A DNA stretch of 64,000 bases from Streptacidiphilus sp. P02-A3a (lineage in GTDB: Bacteria > Actinomycetota > Actinomycetes > Streptomycetales > Streptomycetaceae). This document shows positions 52,932 through 61,417 of the stretch, one piece after another. Within the stretch, counting starts at the first letter, position 1. Each line of letters opens with the position of its first letter. The stretch is from the NCBI RefSeq assembly GCF_014084105.1, contig NZ_CP048289.1, positions 2,923,922-2,987,921 on the forward strand, written 5' to 3'. Under the pieces are notes generated by a model, which saw nothing but the letters and a program-made list of their open reading frames with translations, did no database searches and was not told the origin of the DNA. Made by a program: the position numbers and the translations under genes.

Positions 52932-54167
52932 CTATCCGGCAGAAGGAGGTGGCCGAACCACCCCGGGCCGGGTGCCGAGGAAACCGGACGGATCGGTCGG
53001 CTCAATGCGGACCCCGCGGCTGGTCATGTCCGTACCCGTGGCCGCGAGCAGCTCAGCCGCAATGGGTCGGACGGCGGTGACATTGGTCAGGTCGAGAGCG
53101 ATCAGGCCGATGGGGAAGGCAGCGACCTGGTCATGGATGTGGCGGGCGATCTGCTCGGCTGCGATGAAGTCAAGTTCGCCACGGAGCCACAGGCTCAGCG
53201 TGTTGCCGGCCATGGTGGACGCGGCGATGGCCGTCCGGGCTTCGGTCGCGGGGGCGAAGACGTGCAGGCCGAGCCGGGTCGACGTGTCCTGTAGTGCGGC
53301 CATGCCGCGAACGCTGTTGCCCTGGAGGTCGAGTGGCGGACTGTAGACGCCGATGCCGAACTCGCCGGGCAGCACTGCGGTGATGCCGCCACCGACCCCG
53401 CTCTTGGCTGGGAGCCCGACCCGAACCATCCACTCCCCGCTGTGGTCGTACATCCCACAGGTCGACATCACCGAGAGTACGATCCGCGCGACGTCCTCGC
53501 CGATGACCCGGCGCTTGGTGACGGGATTGATGCCTGCGTTCGCCAGTGTGGCGCCCATGACGGCGAGGTCGGTGGCGGTCACCTCCAGGGCGCACTGACG
53601 GAAGTAGATATCGGTGGCCTCGTTCGCGGGCCGCGCGAGTACCCCTTGCGACGACGTGAGGTAGGCCAAGGCACGGTTGCGGTCCCCGGTCGACGCCTCG
53701 GAGCGGTAGACGTCCTCGTCCAGGCTCAGCGCACGGCCAGCGAACGCTGACAGGGCTTCGCGGATCCGGGTGAAGCCGGCATCGGCGTCACCCGCGATCA
53801 GCGACGTCGTCACAATGGCGCCGGCGTTGATCAAGGGGTTCGCGGGGCGCCCGGTCTCCGGCTCCAGACTGACGGCGTTGAACGGCTCGCCGCTTGGTTC
53901 GAACCCGACGTGTCGAGCGACCCGTGCCAACCCGAGTTCGCTCAGCGCGAGGGCGTAGACGAACGGCTTGGACACCGACTGGATGGTGAAGGGCTTCTCG
54001 GCATCCCCGGCGTTGTAGATCCGGCCGTGGACGCTGACCATGGAGATACCGAAGTCGGACGGGTCAGCGCCGGCCAGTTCTGGTATGTAGTCCGCAACCT
54101 GACCGTCCGACAGGGCGTGGTGCCGACTCAGCAGTGCGGAAAGGGCGGCGGAGAGCGGATCCGTCAC
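52932..54167 (-). CDS. glsA: Glutaminase A with C-terminal STAS domain
   Basis: The 411-residue protein has the serine-dependent glutaminase core (residues 1-300). The nucleophile Ser is in IQSVSKPFVYALALSELG, followed by NPLINAGAIVTTSLI, the GDRNRALAYLTSSQG region and SGVGGGITAVLPGEFGIGVYSPPLD. It should hydrolyse glutamine to glutamate and ammonia. A STAS domain follows (LSLWLRGELDFIAAEQIA...IALDLTNVTAVRP), in which the usual phosphorylatable Ser is not evident. GlsA-STAS fusions are known in actinobacteria. The GTG 54167 overlaps the preceding stop (GTGA), so the gene is translationally coupled. Confidence 0.9.
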   Translation of the reverse strand: MTDPLSAALSALLSRHHALSDGQVADYIPELAGADPSDFGISMVSVHGRIYNAGDAEKPFTIQSVSKPFVYALALSELGLARVARHVGFEPSGEPFNAVSLEPETGRPANPLINAGAIVTTSLIAGDADAGFTRIREALSAFAGRALSLDEDVYRSEASTGDRNRALAYLTSSQGVLARPANEATDIYFRQCALEVTATDLAVMGATLANAGINPVTKRRVIGEDVARIVLSVMSTCGMYDHSGEWMVRVGLPAKSGVGGGITAVLPGEFGIGVYSPPLDLQGNSVRGMAALQDTSTRLGLHVFAPATEARTAIAASTMAGNTLSLWLRGELDFIAAEQIARHIHDQVAAFPIGLIALDLTNVTAVRPIAAELLAATGTDMTSRGVRIEPTDPSGFLGTRPGVVRPPPSAG

Positions 54168-54529
54168 GACAGCGCCCCGCCGGTAGGCCCGACACCCGCC
54201 GCCCCGCCCTTCACTGCCGCACTGGATGCTGCCAACCGATCAACCGTGCGCAGAGCGGCACCGTAGCGGAAGAGCGTCGGCGGGACACCCCCCGCCAGCC
54301 GGCCGCAGGCCGCCAGGCTCGCGTCCGCCATGACCTGCGGCACCGGATAGGCGGCGCCGGCGACACCCGCCAGCAGACCTCCGCGGACCAGCTGGTACCG
54401 GCCGGAGGAGCCGAGCGCCGCGAGTCCGGCTGCGGACGGGCAACTCGACAGCCGGTGTCGCACCCCGGTGGCCGGCTGACCGGTTTCCGCAGCGAGCCCG
54501 GTCCTGATGCCCCGACATGGGCTCATCAC
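54164..54529 (-). CDS. Hypothetical protein between DUF1269 and glutaminase genes
   Basis: The 121-residue frame starts at GTG 54529, or ATG 54526, within the DUF1269 stop (GTGATGA) and ends on the glutaminase start, the strongest argument that it is real. The middle segment (RYQLVRGGLLAGVAGAAYPVPQVMADASLAACGRLAGG) is helical with weak hydrophobicity. I do not recognise it. The Ala/Gly-rich ends could mean a truncated or decaying gene. Confidence 0.5.
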   Translation of the reverse strand: MMSPCRGIRTGLAAETGQPATGVRHRLSSCPSAAGLAALGSSGRYQLVRGGLLAGVAGAAYPVPQVMADASLAACGRLAGGVPPTLFRYGAALRTVDRLAASSAAVKGGAAGVGPTGGALS

Positions 54530-55026
54530 GCCTCGGGCTCCTCCGCGAACGCCTCCCGCAGCCGCGACTCCTCCTCCGTCGAGAGGTTCGTCTGGATCAG
54601 CTCCGCGTCCCAGCCCTCGAAGGCACCACTGACGCGGTCGAGTACCGCATCGGAACTGAGGAGGAAGAGTGCAGAGGTCCCGGGGGTCACGCGTTCCCGC
54701 ACCTCCTTGACGAAGCTCTCGTCGATGCCGCCGGCACGAGCAAGTGAACCCCCGAGCGCGCCGAAAGCCGCACCGACGGCCGCGCCGAGGACCGGAACGA
54801 GGAAGATCAGGCCGAAAAGCATCCCCCAGAAGGCTCCGCCGAGGGCGCCCACTCCGGTGAACGAGGCCAGATGGCGGGTCTTGGGCTTCTTGGCGCCGAC
54901 GGGCCAGGTCACCACCGCCCCGTCCTGAAGGATGATCAACTGCTGCTTCTGCAAGTCTTTGAGGGTCTCCAAGGCGGCTTCAGCACCTGTAAGTGCGGGG
55001 AAGCGCCATACCGTCAGCGTTGCCAT
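54526..55026 (-). CDS. DUF1269 membrane protein
   Basis: The 166-residue protein starts ATLTVWRFPALTGAEAALETLKDLQKQQLIILQDGAVVTW. It has a glycine-rich pair of membrane helices (about 57-95: GGAFWGMLFGLIFLVPVLGAAVGAAFGALGG) and a cytosolic tail (SFVKEVRERVTPGTSALFLLSSD). This is the DUF1269 family of small two-helix proteins, often stress-induced and of unknown role. ATG 55026 is preceded by GGAGATC. It leads a three-gene operon ending in glutaminase. The interval 55027-55503 upstream shows no recognisable gene. Confidence 0.87.
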   Translation of the reverse strand: MATLTVWRFPALTGAEAALETLKDLQKQQLIILQDGAVVTWPVGAKKPKTRHLASFTGVGALGGAFWGMLFGLIFLVPVLGAAVGAAFGALGGSLARAGGIDESFVKEVRERVTPGTSALFLLSSDAVLDRVSGAFEGWDAELIQTNLSTEEESRLREAFAEEPEA

Positions 55027-55503
55027 GTGTGATCTCCGATCAATTTGCGGGGTAGTACGTCTACGCCTTCATCATCAGAGTGCGCCGACTCCACTGCCAT
55101 GCGTCATGAGCGAATGAGTGACCACTCAGGCTGCCGTTGTGCTGTCACCGCGCCCTGGCGGGCTCCCGATGATCGGGAGTCCGCCTGCCGGAGGGCACGG
55201 TGGCCCGACTGCACTGGGTTCAACGAGGAGGAAGCGCCCAGCATCTCCATCCTGCGCGCCCGTGACCGCAGCCGCGACTGCAACGGGGCCGGGTAGCCCT
55301 GGGCGATTCCCGCACTGGCTTCCTCCGGGCAACTGGACAACCGATTCCCCCTTTCACCCGATTGCCCTGATAGTTTGCCGTATTTTGTCGCCGCATACAG
55401 ACTTAGACGGCCGCATGCAGACTGAGCGTGGATGATCCGCCCGGTAGCAAAGGCCGCGCCGAGGCATCCGCGCGTCGGCGACTCTCCCGTGACCAGGAAC
55501 GGA

Positions 55504-56052
55504 ATGAGACCCATGACGACAGCGTCAGAGGCGCGGCCAGGCGTCAACGTAGGCCCGACGAGCGAGTTCAGCCTGTTCTTCCGAGTACAGGCGGGACACG
55601 AGCGCGATATTCGGGAGGACCTGCGGAAGCTTCAAACCACACCGGGTTATCGGCCCGGGGACTACGACCTGCCGATCGCCACTATTCACGAAGCGCGCTT
55701 CGTGCTGTTCGACAACGACACCCGGCTGCTGTTCGCCACCAGCTTCGACGGACCATGGGACGCCTACATGGAGGACTTCGCGTCGACGCCGTTGCAGTTG
55801 TTCGACTCGGTCTTTCGGCACGTCGAAGGATACGGCGGACTTCCCGATATCGCCGCGGTGAAGGACTTCATCCTCGGCGCTCAAGCCACTGCGGCCGCGT
55901 ACGCTCGGAACTACGGCGGCACGGTGAAGGAAATTCGCAAGGCCGCACGAGTGAACCGGGCTTTCCAGCAGGTCCTTGACGATCCGGAGGCGGCCCAGGC
56001 ACTGGCGCAGCCGGCCCTCAAGCCCCTGCTGGACGAGGCCGCAGACCTGTAG
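55504..56052 (+). CDS. DyP-superfamily half-domain (ferredoxin-like) protein
   Basis: The protein is 182 residues from ATG 55504 (AGGA five bases upstream) or 179 from ATG 55513. The core FSLFFRVQAGHERDIREDLRKL, IATIHEARFVLFDNDTRLLF and TSFDGPWDAYMEDF is one ferredoxin-like alpha/beta unit resembling half of a dye-decolourising peroxidase barrel, without heme residues. The C-terminal helices read AYARNYGGTVKEIRKAARV. It starts a run of genes that includes a full DyP, so an accessory or partner role is likely. No enzymatic residues can be assigned. Confidence 0.7.
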   Translation: MRPMTTASEARPGVNVGPTSEFSLFFRVQAGHERDIREDLRKLQTTPGYRPGDYDLPIATIHEARFVLFDNDTRLLFATSFDGPWDAYMEDFASTPLQLFDSVFRHVEGYGGLPDIAAVKDFILGAQATAAAYARNYGGTVKEIRKAARVNRAFQQVLDDPEAAQALAQPALKPLLDEAADL

Positions 56053-56089
56053 CTGTCGGATTCGACCGACTGAGAAATCGAGGCCACTC

Positions 56090-57247
56090 GTGTCCGACCA
56101 CCTCTCCGGGCCGCGGGCCATGGCGGATCCAGTTCTGGACATCACCGATGTCTACGCGTTCCCCAGTCCCGAGCATTCCGGCCACCTGGTGCTCGTGGCG
56201 AACACACTGCCGTTCGCGCCGACGGACGCGCGGTTCTCCGACGGCCTGATCTATCGATTCCGGCTACGCCGGCTCGGCCCGGGGGTGCCCGAAGGGTCCA
56301 AGCTGTTCGCCGTCGACTCCGAGGAGTTCGTGTTCGACTGCGTATTCTCCGCCCCGGTGGCGACGGAGGGTGACGGCCCGTCGCTTCAGGAGGGCCAGTG
56401 CCGGACCCCGTCGGGGAAGGTGGTGGCGTTCCGGGTGGACGACGAGCACGGCGCCAGCGCCCACGGCGTTCGTGTCTTCGCCGGATCCAGGTGGGACCCG
56501 TTCATCCTGGACGCGCCGGCCGCCTTGAAGACGATCGCGACCGGACAGTTGTCGTTCACGGACCCGAGCTCGATCTTCCTGGACGGCAAGAACGTGCTCG
56601 GCCTGGTCATCGAGGTCGACTGCGCGAAGGTCCTCGGGGGCGCCTCCCTGGTCGCCGTGGTGGCTGAGACACTGACCCGGGGCGCGTTCACCGTTCGTCT
56701 CGAGCGAGTAGGCCGACCCGAGGTCAAGAACCTGATCCTTGGGCCGAAGCAGTTCGATCCAGTGAACCGGGACCTTGAGATTCGCGACCTGTACAACTGC
56801 GAGGACGCCTTCGACCTGAAGCACGACTACCGGGGGGCGTACCGCGCGCGGCTGAACGCGAACCTCGCCTTCTGGGACAGCCTGGACGGCGCCGTGGACT
56901 GGCCGGTCGACGACCATGGCGCGCACCCCCTCACCGAGCTCCTGCTCGCCGACTACCTGGTCGTGGACGCCTCCAAGCCCTACGCCGAGCAGGGGTCGTT
57001 CCTTGAGATCGAACTGGCTGCCAAGGAGCGCCGGCCGCACACGAGTTGCGGTGGCCGGGCCCTCAACGACGATGTGATGGACACCTTGTTCACGCTGCTG
57101 GTCAATGCCGGGAACGGGCCGCGGATCCGCGATGGCGTCGACCAGTCGACGATGCCCGCCGGCCAGGAGTTCCCCTATTTGGCTCGGCCGAATCCCGATC
57201 CCCCGGGTCCTCCCCCGCCCCACCCGACTCCAGTGGAGGAGCCGTGA
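56090..57247 (+). CDS. DUF4331-type protein
   Basis: The 385-residue protein begins at GTG 56090 (GAGG seven bases upstream) with DHLSGPRAMADPVLDITDVYAF, the opening of DUF4331 proteins. It continues with LVLVANTLPFAPTDARFSDG, FDCVFS, DLYNCEDAF and DLKHDYRGAYRARLNANLAF. DUF4331 domains are beta-rich and occur in secreted and cytosolic forms; this copy has no signal peptide. The function is not known. The stop overlaps the DyP start (GTGA at 57244), so the two proteins are made together. Confidence 0.82.
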   Translation: MSDHLSGPRAMADPVLDITDVYAFPSPEHSGHLVLVANTLPFAPTDARFSDGLIYRFRLRRLGPGVPEGSKLFAVDSEEFVFDCVFSAPVATEGDGPSLQEGQCRTPSGKVVAFRVDDEHGASAHGVRVFAGSRWDPFILDAPAALKTIATGQLSFTDPSSIFLDGKNVLGLVIEVDCAKVLGGASLVAVVAETLTRGAFTVRLERVGRPEVKNLILGPKQFDPVNRDLEIRDLYNCEDAFDLKHDYRGAYRARLNANLAFWDSLDGAVDWPVDDHGAHPLTELLLADYLVVDASKPYAEQGSFLEIELAAKERRPHTSCGGRALNDDVMDTLFTLLVNAGNGPRIRDGVDQSTMPAGQEFPYLARPNPDPPGPPPPHPTPVEEP

Positions 57248-58584
57248 GCGACGCCACCGATGTCACGCTCGATCTGGAGGACATCCAGAGCGGCGCCCTC
57301 CACGAGCGCCCGTCACCCTACGTCGGCACCTACCTGCTGCTGCGCATCGATGACCGGCACGCGGGACGGGAGTTGGTACGCCGGCTGCTCGCGGTGGTCG
57401 ACTCGGGCGTCTCGTTGGCTGACCCCGCCGACGCCTGGATCACGGTGGCCTTCACCCATCACGGGCTGAAGGCACTGGGCGTGCCACGAGAGTCCTTGGA
57501 GAGCTTCGCGCCGGAGTTCCGCCAGGGGATGGCCGCTCGTGCCGCCGAGATCGGCGATGTCGGCGAGAACGCCCCGGAGCACTGGGAGAAGCCCCTGGGA
57601 ACTCCCGACGTGCACGTGGTGCTGGCGGCGCTCTCACCGGACGCCGACCGGTTGGAAAGCGTCCTGGCCCGTGCCGGCCGCACCCTTGAGCAACTGCCGG
57701 GGGTCGAGGTGATCTGGCGGCAGGACTGCTACCAGCTGCCGACGGGGCGGACATCGTTCGGGTTCAAGGACGGGATCGGCCAACCCGCCGTGCAGGGGAG
57801 CGGGATCCCCGGATCGAACCCGCGAGAGGAGCCGATCAGCGCCGGCGAGTTCATTCTCGGCTATCCGGACGAGACCGGCAGCCTGCCGCCGATGCCGACC
57901 CCGGACGTCCTTGGCCGCAACGGCACCTACGTCGTGTTCCGGAAGCTGCACACCCGCGTCGCGGACTACCGGCTGTACCTCCGCGAACAGGCCACAGACA
58001 GGCAGGAGCGCGAACTGCTCGCCGCCAAGATGGTCGGCCGGTGGCCCAGCGGAGCCCCCCTCGCCCTCACAGCCGAACAGGACGACCCCGATCTCGGCGC
58101 GGACCCCACGCGCAACAACGACTTCGGTTTCCGCGACGACCTGCGGGGGTTCAAGTGCCCGGCCGGTGCGCACATCCGCCGGGCAAACCCACGAGACGCA
58201 TTGGACCACGAGATGAGCGTCAACACCCGTCTGCACCGCATGATCCGCCGCGGCACGAGCTACGGGCCGCCACTGCCCGAAGGGGTCCTGGTCGACGACG
58301 GAGCCGACCGGGGCATCATGTTCGTCTTCGCCGGAGCCCATATCAAGCGCCAGTTCGAGTTCGTCAAGACGCAGTGGCTCAACGACGGCATCTTCATCGG
58401 AGCGCCGGCCGAGAAGGACCCCCTGGTCGGGCGCAACGACGGAACCGGGAGGTTCACCATCCCGCAGGTCCCCGTCCGACGGCGCCTGCAGGGCCTGCCG
58501 CCGTTCGTCGTCACCCGGGGCGGGGAGTACTGCTTCGCTCCTGGCATCGCGGGCCTGCGGTGGCTCTCGGAGCTGGCGACGTGA
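57244..58584 (+). CDS. DyP-type heme peroxidase
   Basis: The 446-residue protein has the DyP fold with distal Asp in SFGFKDGIGQP, the proximal heme His in CPAGAHIRRANPRDAL, and RGIMFVFAGAHIKRQFEFVKTQWLNDG near the C-terminus. Members oxidise dyes, phenols or other substrates with hydrogen peroxide. No Tat signal is present, unlike exported DyPs, so it is cytosolic or packaged. It is translationally coupled to the DUF4331 gene upstream and the crotonase gene downstream (GTGA at 58581). The first gene of the cluster is a DyP-like half. Confidence 0.9.
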   Translation: MSDATDVTLDLEDIQSGALHERPSPYVGTYLLLRIDDRHAGRELVRRLLAVVDSGVSLADPADAWITVAFTHHGLKALGVPRESLESFAPEFRQGMAARAAEIGDVGENAPEHWEKPLGTPDVHVVLAALSPDADRLESVLARAGRTLEQLPGVEVIWRQDCYQLPTGRTSFGFKDGIGQPAVQGSGIPGSNPREEPISAGEFILGYPDETGSLPPMPTPDVLGRNGTYVVFRKLHTRVADYRLYLREQATDRQERELLAAKMVGRWPSGAPLALTAEQDDPDLGADPTRNNDFGFRDDLRGFKCPAGAHIRRANPRDALDHEMSVNTRLHRMIRRGTSYGPPLPEGVLVDDGADRGIMFVFAGAHIKRQFEFVKTQWLNDGIFIGAPAEKDPLVGRNDGTGRFTIPQVPVRRRLQGLPPFVVTRGGEYCFAPGIAGLRWLSELAT

Positions 58585-59471
58585 CCCCCCGGCAGCCCGA
58601 CCGGGGCCAGGAGGCCGTCGGCCACGGCACCGACCGTTGGGACTCCTTGGACTTCGGTCCCCCGCCGACCGGGGTCTCCGAGCCCGACCAGCCGGTGCTG
58701 CTGGAGTATCCCGACGAGCGGATCGCATTGATCACCCTGAACCGGCCGCAGGCCGACAACGCCATCACCACGGAGACGGGAAGGCGTCTGACCGAAGTCC
58801 TCGACACGATCGCGGTCACCGCGGCCGTTCGCGTCGCCGTCATCACCGGAGCCGGTGACCGCGCCTTCAGCGTGGGAAGCGACCTGCGCCAACGCCACGA
58901 CATGACCAAGGAGCAGTGGCTCCGGCAGCGCCAGGACTTCGACCGCACCCTGTACGCCCTTCGGCAGCTGCGCAAGCCGATCTTCGCGGCGGTCAACGGC
59001 ATCGCCTACGGCGGCGGGTGTGAGATCGCGCAGAGCACCGACTTCATCATCGCAGCCGAGAACGCGACCTTCGGCCAGCCCGAATCGATGATCGGCCTCG
59101 CTGCCGGCGGCGGCTCACCGGCGCTGCTCCCCCGGATCCTGCCCCCCGGCATGGCGCTGCAGATGCTGATGACCGGAGACCCGATCGACGCTGCCGAGGC
59201 CCACCGGCTGGGCATGGTCAACCAGATCCACCCATCGGACGAACTCATGCACGCGGCGTTGCGCATCGCGGAGAAGATCGCAGGCAACTCGCCCACCGCC
59301 GTCCAGGCGGTCAAGCGGGCTGTTCACATGGGGCACGGGCAGCCGACCGAGCAGGCCATCGCGATCATGATGGAGGCCCACTGGCGCTCGGCCGTGCATC
59401 CGGACCGGATCGAGGGAATCGCCGCTTTCAACGACGGCCGGGACCCGACCTTCCAGGACTCCGACTACTAG
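58581..59471 (+). CDS. Enoyl-CoA hydratase/isomerase (crotonase) family protein
   Basis: The 296-residue protein has a 35-residue N-terminal extension and then the crotonase core: ALITLNRPQADNAITTETGRRL, oxyanion-hole segments VITGAGDRAFSVGSDLRQ and AAVNGIAYGGGCEIAQSTDFIIAAENATFGQPE, and AAGGGSPALLPRI. The second catalytic Glu of true hydratases is in FGQPE; activity on a particular CoA ester is unknown. The start GTG overlaps the DyP stop. Presence in this oxidative cluster suggests a catabolic role. Confidence 0.87.
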   Translation: MTPRQPDRGQEAVGHGTDRWDSLDFGPPPTGVSEPDQPVLLEYPDERIALITLNRPQADNAITTETGRRLTEVLDTIAVTAAVRVAVITGAGDRAFSVGSDLRQRHDMTKEQWLRQRQDFDRTLYALRQLRKPIFAAVNGIAYGGGCEIAQSTDFIIAAENATFGQPESMIGLAAGGGSPALLPRILPPGMALQMLMTGDPIDAAEAHRLGMVNQIHPSDELMHAALRIAEKIAGNSPTAVQAVKRAVHMGHGQPTEQAIAIMMEAHWRSAVHPDRIEGIAAFNDGRDPTFQDSDY

Positions 59472-59504
59472 CGCTCACCGCGCCGGATCCGCAAGGAGGC
59501 AGAG

Positions 59505-60569
59505 ATGACCACAGCAGAGGAGCTGGCGCGCGATCGCGCGGCACTCACGATGATCCAACCCGAGCCGTTCAACGCGGAGGCGCCACCGCAGGGACTGCGC
59601 GACGACATCACCCCGGTCAGCCTGCACTACGTCCGCAGCAACTTCGCCCTGCCCGAACACGACGGCACGCTCCAGATCACCGGTGCGGTCCAGAACCCGA
59701 CCTCGCTGACGCTGGACGACCTGCGCTCCATGCCGGCTGTGGACCGCGTTGTCACATTGGAATGCGCCGGCAACGGCCGCCTGGGCCAGGCGCCGCTGCC
59801 CGTCGGCGAACCCTGGGGCTTCAACGCCGTCTCCACGGCCCGCTGGACCGGTGTCTACCTCCACGACGTACTGGCATTGGCAAGCCCAGCGGGTGACGGC
59901 GTCGACGTCGCGTTCCTCGGGGCCGATCACGGGCCCTACTCCCAGGCCGGCCACCAGTTCGAGGACCTCACCTACACTCGTGCCCTGACGCTCGCCCACT
60001 GCGTCGATCCGGCCGCCGAGATCATGATCGCCTACGCCATGAACGGCGAGGAGCTCACACCCGACCACGGCGCACCGTTCCGCATCATCGCTCCCCGCTG
60101 GTACGGCGTCGCCTCGGTCAAGTGGCTCAAGCGCATCGACGTGCTGACCGCGCCGTTCGCCGGTGAGTTCCAGACCAGCCACTACATGTACGAATGGCAG
60201 GACCGGCCCCACGAACCGGTCACCGTGATGGCCGTGCGCGCCCGCATCACCGACCCCGCGCCCGGCGTGAGTGTGCCCGCCGGCACCTACACCGTGCGCG
60301 GCAAGGCCTGGTCGGGCGCCGGCCCGATCAGCCGGGTCCAGCTCAGCCTCACCGGCGAAGGAGACTGGAACCAAGCGGTGCTGGAGCCGCCGACAGGGCC
60401 CTACCAGTGGCAGGACTGGTCGTTCGACTGGCACGCCGTACCGGGCCGGCACACCCTGCGCGCCCGGGCCATCGACGCCGGCGGCAACGTTCAGCCCGAC
60501 GTACCGCCCTGGAACCGGCTCGGCTACGGAAACAACGCCGTCGAGGTCTCCTACGTCGACGTGATCTAA
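59505..60569 (+). CDS. Sulfite oxidase-family molybdopterin protein
   Basis: The 354-residue protein has the oxidoreductase molybdopterin domain with the Mo-ligand Cys in VVTLECAGNGR, the cofactor-binding FNAVSTARWTGVYLHDVL, GADHGPYSQAGHQFED and IAYAMNGEELTPDHGAPFRI, and a Mo-co dimerisation domain at the C-terminus. No Tat signal or heme domain is present. It should oxidise or reduce a sulfur or similar oxo substrate. GGAGG precedes ATG 59505, 33 bases after the crotonase gene. Confidence 0.88.
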   Translation: MTTAEELARDRAALTMIQPEPFNAEAPPQGLRDDITPVSLHYVRSNFALPEHDGTLQITGAVQNPTSLTLDDLRSMPAVDRVVTLECAGNGRLGQAPLPVGEPWGFNAVSTARWTGVYLHDVLALASPAGDGVDVAFLGADHGPYSQAGHQFEDLTYTRALTLAHCVDPAAEIMIAYAMNGEELTPDHGAPFRIIAPRWYGVASVKWLKRIDVLTAPFAGEFQTSHYMYEWQDRPHEPVTVMAVRARITDPAPGVSVPAGTYTVRGKAWSGAGPISRVQLSLTGEGDWNQAVLEPPTGPYQWQDWSFDWHAVPGRHTLRARAIDAGGNVQPDVPPWNRLGYGNNAVEVSYVDVI

Positions 60570-60658
60570 CGACCAGACCTCCGGGCGGCCACTGCGGAGG
60601 CGGGAAATGCCGGTGCAGGTGTCCACCAGCACCGTGAGCATTGTCTAAGGAGGCCGCC

Positions 60659-61321
60659 ATGGGCGGCGCGATCGGCGGGATGCTGGGTTCGGCAGTGGGC
60701 ATCGCCATCAGCCCATTTCCGATCATCGTCATGGTCCTGCTCCTGTCCACGCCCAGGGCGAAGGCGAACGGGATCGCGTTCGCCCTGGCCTGGGTGGCGA
60801 CGCTGACTGTGGTCAGCGCCGCCCTGGTGGCCGGCGGCGGAGCCAGCACCGGCGGTGAACCTGCCAGGTGGACGTACTGGATGAAGCTCGGGTTCGGCCT
60901 GCTGTTCCTTGCGATCGCCGTGAAGCAGTGGTCGGCCCGCCCCCGACCCGGGCACACGGCGAAGCCGCCGAAGTTCCTGGCGACCATCGACACGTTCGGT
61001 GCGGGGAAGTCAGCGGGGCTCGCGGTGCTGCTGTCCGCTGTGAGTCCGAAGAACCTCGCACTGATCATCGCCGGCGCCGTCGCAATCGCGTCGAGCCCTT
61101 CTAGCAGCGGCGGCAAGACAGTCGCGCTGATCCTCTTCGTCGTCATCGGGTCGCTCTGCACACTCGTGCCGCTCGCCGTGTTCCTCCTGGGGGGCACAAA
61201 GGCGGCAGGGGTCTTGGACGGCTGGAAGACCTGGATGGGCGCGCACAACGCCGCGATCGTGGTGGTCCTGTGCCTGGTACTCGGATCCAAGTTCATCGGG
61301 GAGGCCCTCACCGGGCTGTGA
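60659..61321 (+). CDS. GAP (SfLAP-like) family membrane protein
   Basis: The 220-residue protein has six hydrophobic segments beginning MGGAIGGMLGSAVGIAISPFPIIVMVLLLSTPRAKANG and ending LVLGSKFIGEALTGL. This is the Sap/GAP family, related to LysE-type exporters and annotated in mycobacteria as involved in glycolipid transport. ATG 60659 is chosen because AAGGAGG is six bases upstream. It follows the sulfite-oxidase gene by 89 bases. The exported substrate is unknown. Confidence 0.82.
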   Translation: MGGAIGGMLGSAVGIAISPFPIIVMVLLLSTPRAKANGIAFALAWVATLTVVSAALVAGGGASTGGEPARWTYWMKLGFGLLFLAIAVKQWSARPRPGHTAKPPKFLATIDTFGAGKSAGLAVLLSAVSPKNLALIIAGAVAIASSPSSSGGKTVALILFVVIGSLCTLVPLAVFLLGGTKAAGVLDGWKTWMGAHNAAIVVVLCLVLGSKFIGEALTGL

Positions 61322-61417
61322 ATCTCCCCGATCGGCGTGCGGGGAGGCGCGTTCCCCGGTAGGGCCCCAGTGCGGCTTCTCGGGGACCACGCCAGTTCAG
61401 GTCCCTCCGGCACGGGG

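Noticed and set aside
55027..55503. Several short frames upstream of the DyP-type cluster
   Set aside because: No ribosome sites, conflicting frames and no recognisable motifs; likely the divergent promoter region of two operons.
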